A stretch of 64,000 nt of DNA. Origin: Hyphomonadaceae bacterium (lineage in GTDB: Bacteria; Pseudomonadota; Alphaproteobacteria; Caulobacterales; Hyphomonadaceae). Location of the stretch: the NCBI GenBank assembly GCA_022844345.1, contig JALHLU010000007.1:186001-250000 (forward strand), given 5' to 3'. The position numbers and the translations under genes were made by a program. Positions 63,423-64,000 of this stretch are shown here, piece by piece (position 1 is the first letter of the stretch; each line of letters opens with the position of its first letter). Below the pieces are notes generated by a model. It saw only the letters and a list, made by a program, of their open reading frames with translations, had not been told where the DNA came from and searched no databases.

Positions 63423-64000
63423 ATGATCCTGCGTACCGTTTGCCTGGCCGCCCTGCTGGCCGCTGCCGCCTGCTCGCCGGCGCCCGAAACTGATACCGCG
63501 GCCGCACCCGCAGACGCGCCCGCCGCCAAGCGGATGCCGCTGCCGGACTGTGGCGAGATCGAAGCGCAGGACGCTGGGGCTGACGGCTGGAAGCATTCTG
63601 ACTGTCGCCTGATGCTGTCGGACCAATCGGGCCTGGCGATTGAAGCGCGCTATACGCCCGCCGAAGATGATTCAACCGAGGTGAAGGTGCAGGTCGTTCA
63701 GCCCGGCGATGCGACGATCCAGGAGCTCGTCGAGCGTATGGGCAACACGTTCAACGGCCCGAACCTCGAAGACTTCGACAAGGACGGAAAGACGGACATC
63801 CTCCTGCCGCTCGAAACGGGCAATGTGAACACCACCTGGGCCGTGTGGCGCCAGACGGATGGCCAGAAGTTCGTGCGGGTGGGTGAGCCAAGCGGCGTCT
63901 CGATCCTGAAGACGGACAGCGGCTTTATCGCGGTCCAGGGGCGCTCCAGCGCTGCAGAGTACTATGTGGATTTCTACAAGCTCGACGCAGACACGCTGAA
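63423..64000 (+). CDS. Lipoprotein in the suf locus, cut by the window end
   Basis: The gene is absent from the ORF track because it runs off the window. It starts at ATG 63423 (MILRTVCLAALLAAAACSPA) with a lipobox cysteine at about residue 17. A Pro/Ala linker (DTAAAPADAPAAKRMPLPD) leads to a beta-rich region containing FDKDGKTDILLPLETGNVNT, which resembles an FG-GAP/EF-hand-like Asp-rich calcium loop. At least 192 residues are visible without a stop. Its position right after sufB, where sufC is usual, is unexpected for an envelope lipoprotein. Function unknown. Confidence 0.75.
   Translation, partial: MILRTVCLAALLAAAACSPAPETDTAAAPADAPAAKRMPLPDCGEIEAQDAGADGWKHSDCRLMLSDQSGLAIEARYTPAEDDSTEVKVQVVQPGDATIQELVERMGNTFNGPNLEDFDKDGKTDILLPLETGNVNTTWAVWRQTDGQKFVRVGEPSGVSILKTDSGFIAVQGRSSAAEYYVDFYKLDADTL

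Overview
The window reads as about 64 kb of chromosome from a high-GC alphaproteobacterium, most likely Caulobacterales and Hyphomonadaceae-like. The main pointers are a PodJ-type polar localisation factor with its typical N-terminus, a TauE/TIGR02186 pair, an Rrf2-cysteine desulfurase-SufB locus, a GGAAC-N16-CGTT promoter in front of an EcfG-like sigma factor, and a helicase/PdeM DNA-damage pair. This placement rests on gene content only. I see no rRNA, tRNA, CRISPR array, prophage or insertion sequence. Almost all the DNA is coding, and most long ORFs on the opposite strand are GC-driven shadows.

Region 1 (1-8.1 kb) is a tightly coupled operon in which every gene overlaps the next by about 4 nt. 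It encodes the end of a UbiA-like prenyltransferase, a rifampin-phosphotransferase-like dikinase fused in frame to a BtaA-like DUF3419 domain, a phytol/dolichol-kinase-like membrane protein, a GNAT-like protein, an acyl-CoA-synthetase-like ligase and a small membrane protein. Together these look like a pathway for an undescribed polar isoprenoid or betaine-like lipid, which is the best candidate here for a new system. Region 2 (8.1-18 kb) holds an alpha-carbonic anhydrase, the helicase/PdeM pair, TIGR02186/TauE and podJ.

Region 3 (18-24.2 kb) is a MerR-headed beta-oxidation operon: acyl-CoA dehydrogenase, thiolase, a 75-aa membrane protein and a FadJ-like hydratase/dehydrogenase. Region 4 (24.2-32.6 kb) carries an S9 peptidase, an SRPBCC protein, an OmpA-like lipoprotein, another lipoprotein, and a Vsr endonuclease and a C5-cytosine methyltransferase flanking a histone-H1-like gene. 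Region 5 (32.8-40.8 kb) is core housekeeping: rpsF-rpsR-rplI divergent from fabD-fabG-acpP-fabF-mltG-yicC-gmk.

Region 6 (41-52.8 kb) is mixed metabolism and stress: a PQQ/heme alcohol dehydrogenase lipoprotein, a LOG-family protein, an Atm1-like ABC exporter, an EcfG-like sigma factor running into a truncated cupin gene, YghU-like GST, PlsC-like acyltransferase, amphi-Trp/glutathione peroxidase pair, DUF2842, heme A synthase, an MDR reductase and a nitroreductase. Region 7 (52.8-64 kb) has two tandem DUF4139 proteins, tyrS, an unknown protein, a thioesterase, DUF6572, an alpha/beta-hydrolase-fold protein lacking its nucleophile serine, and the suf locus (cysteine-free Rrf2 regulator, cysteine desulfurase, sufB, and a lipoprotein cut by the window end).

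Several palindromic repeat families recur between genes and in two cases inside reading frames. One is a 30-bp perfect palindrome that adds exactly ten codons to the phosphotransferase gene.
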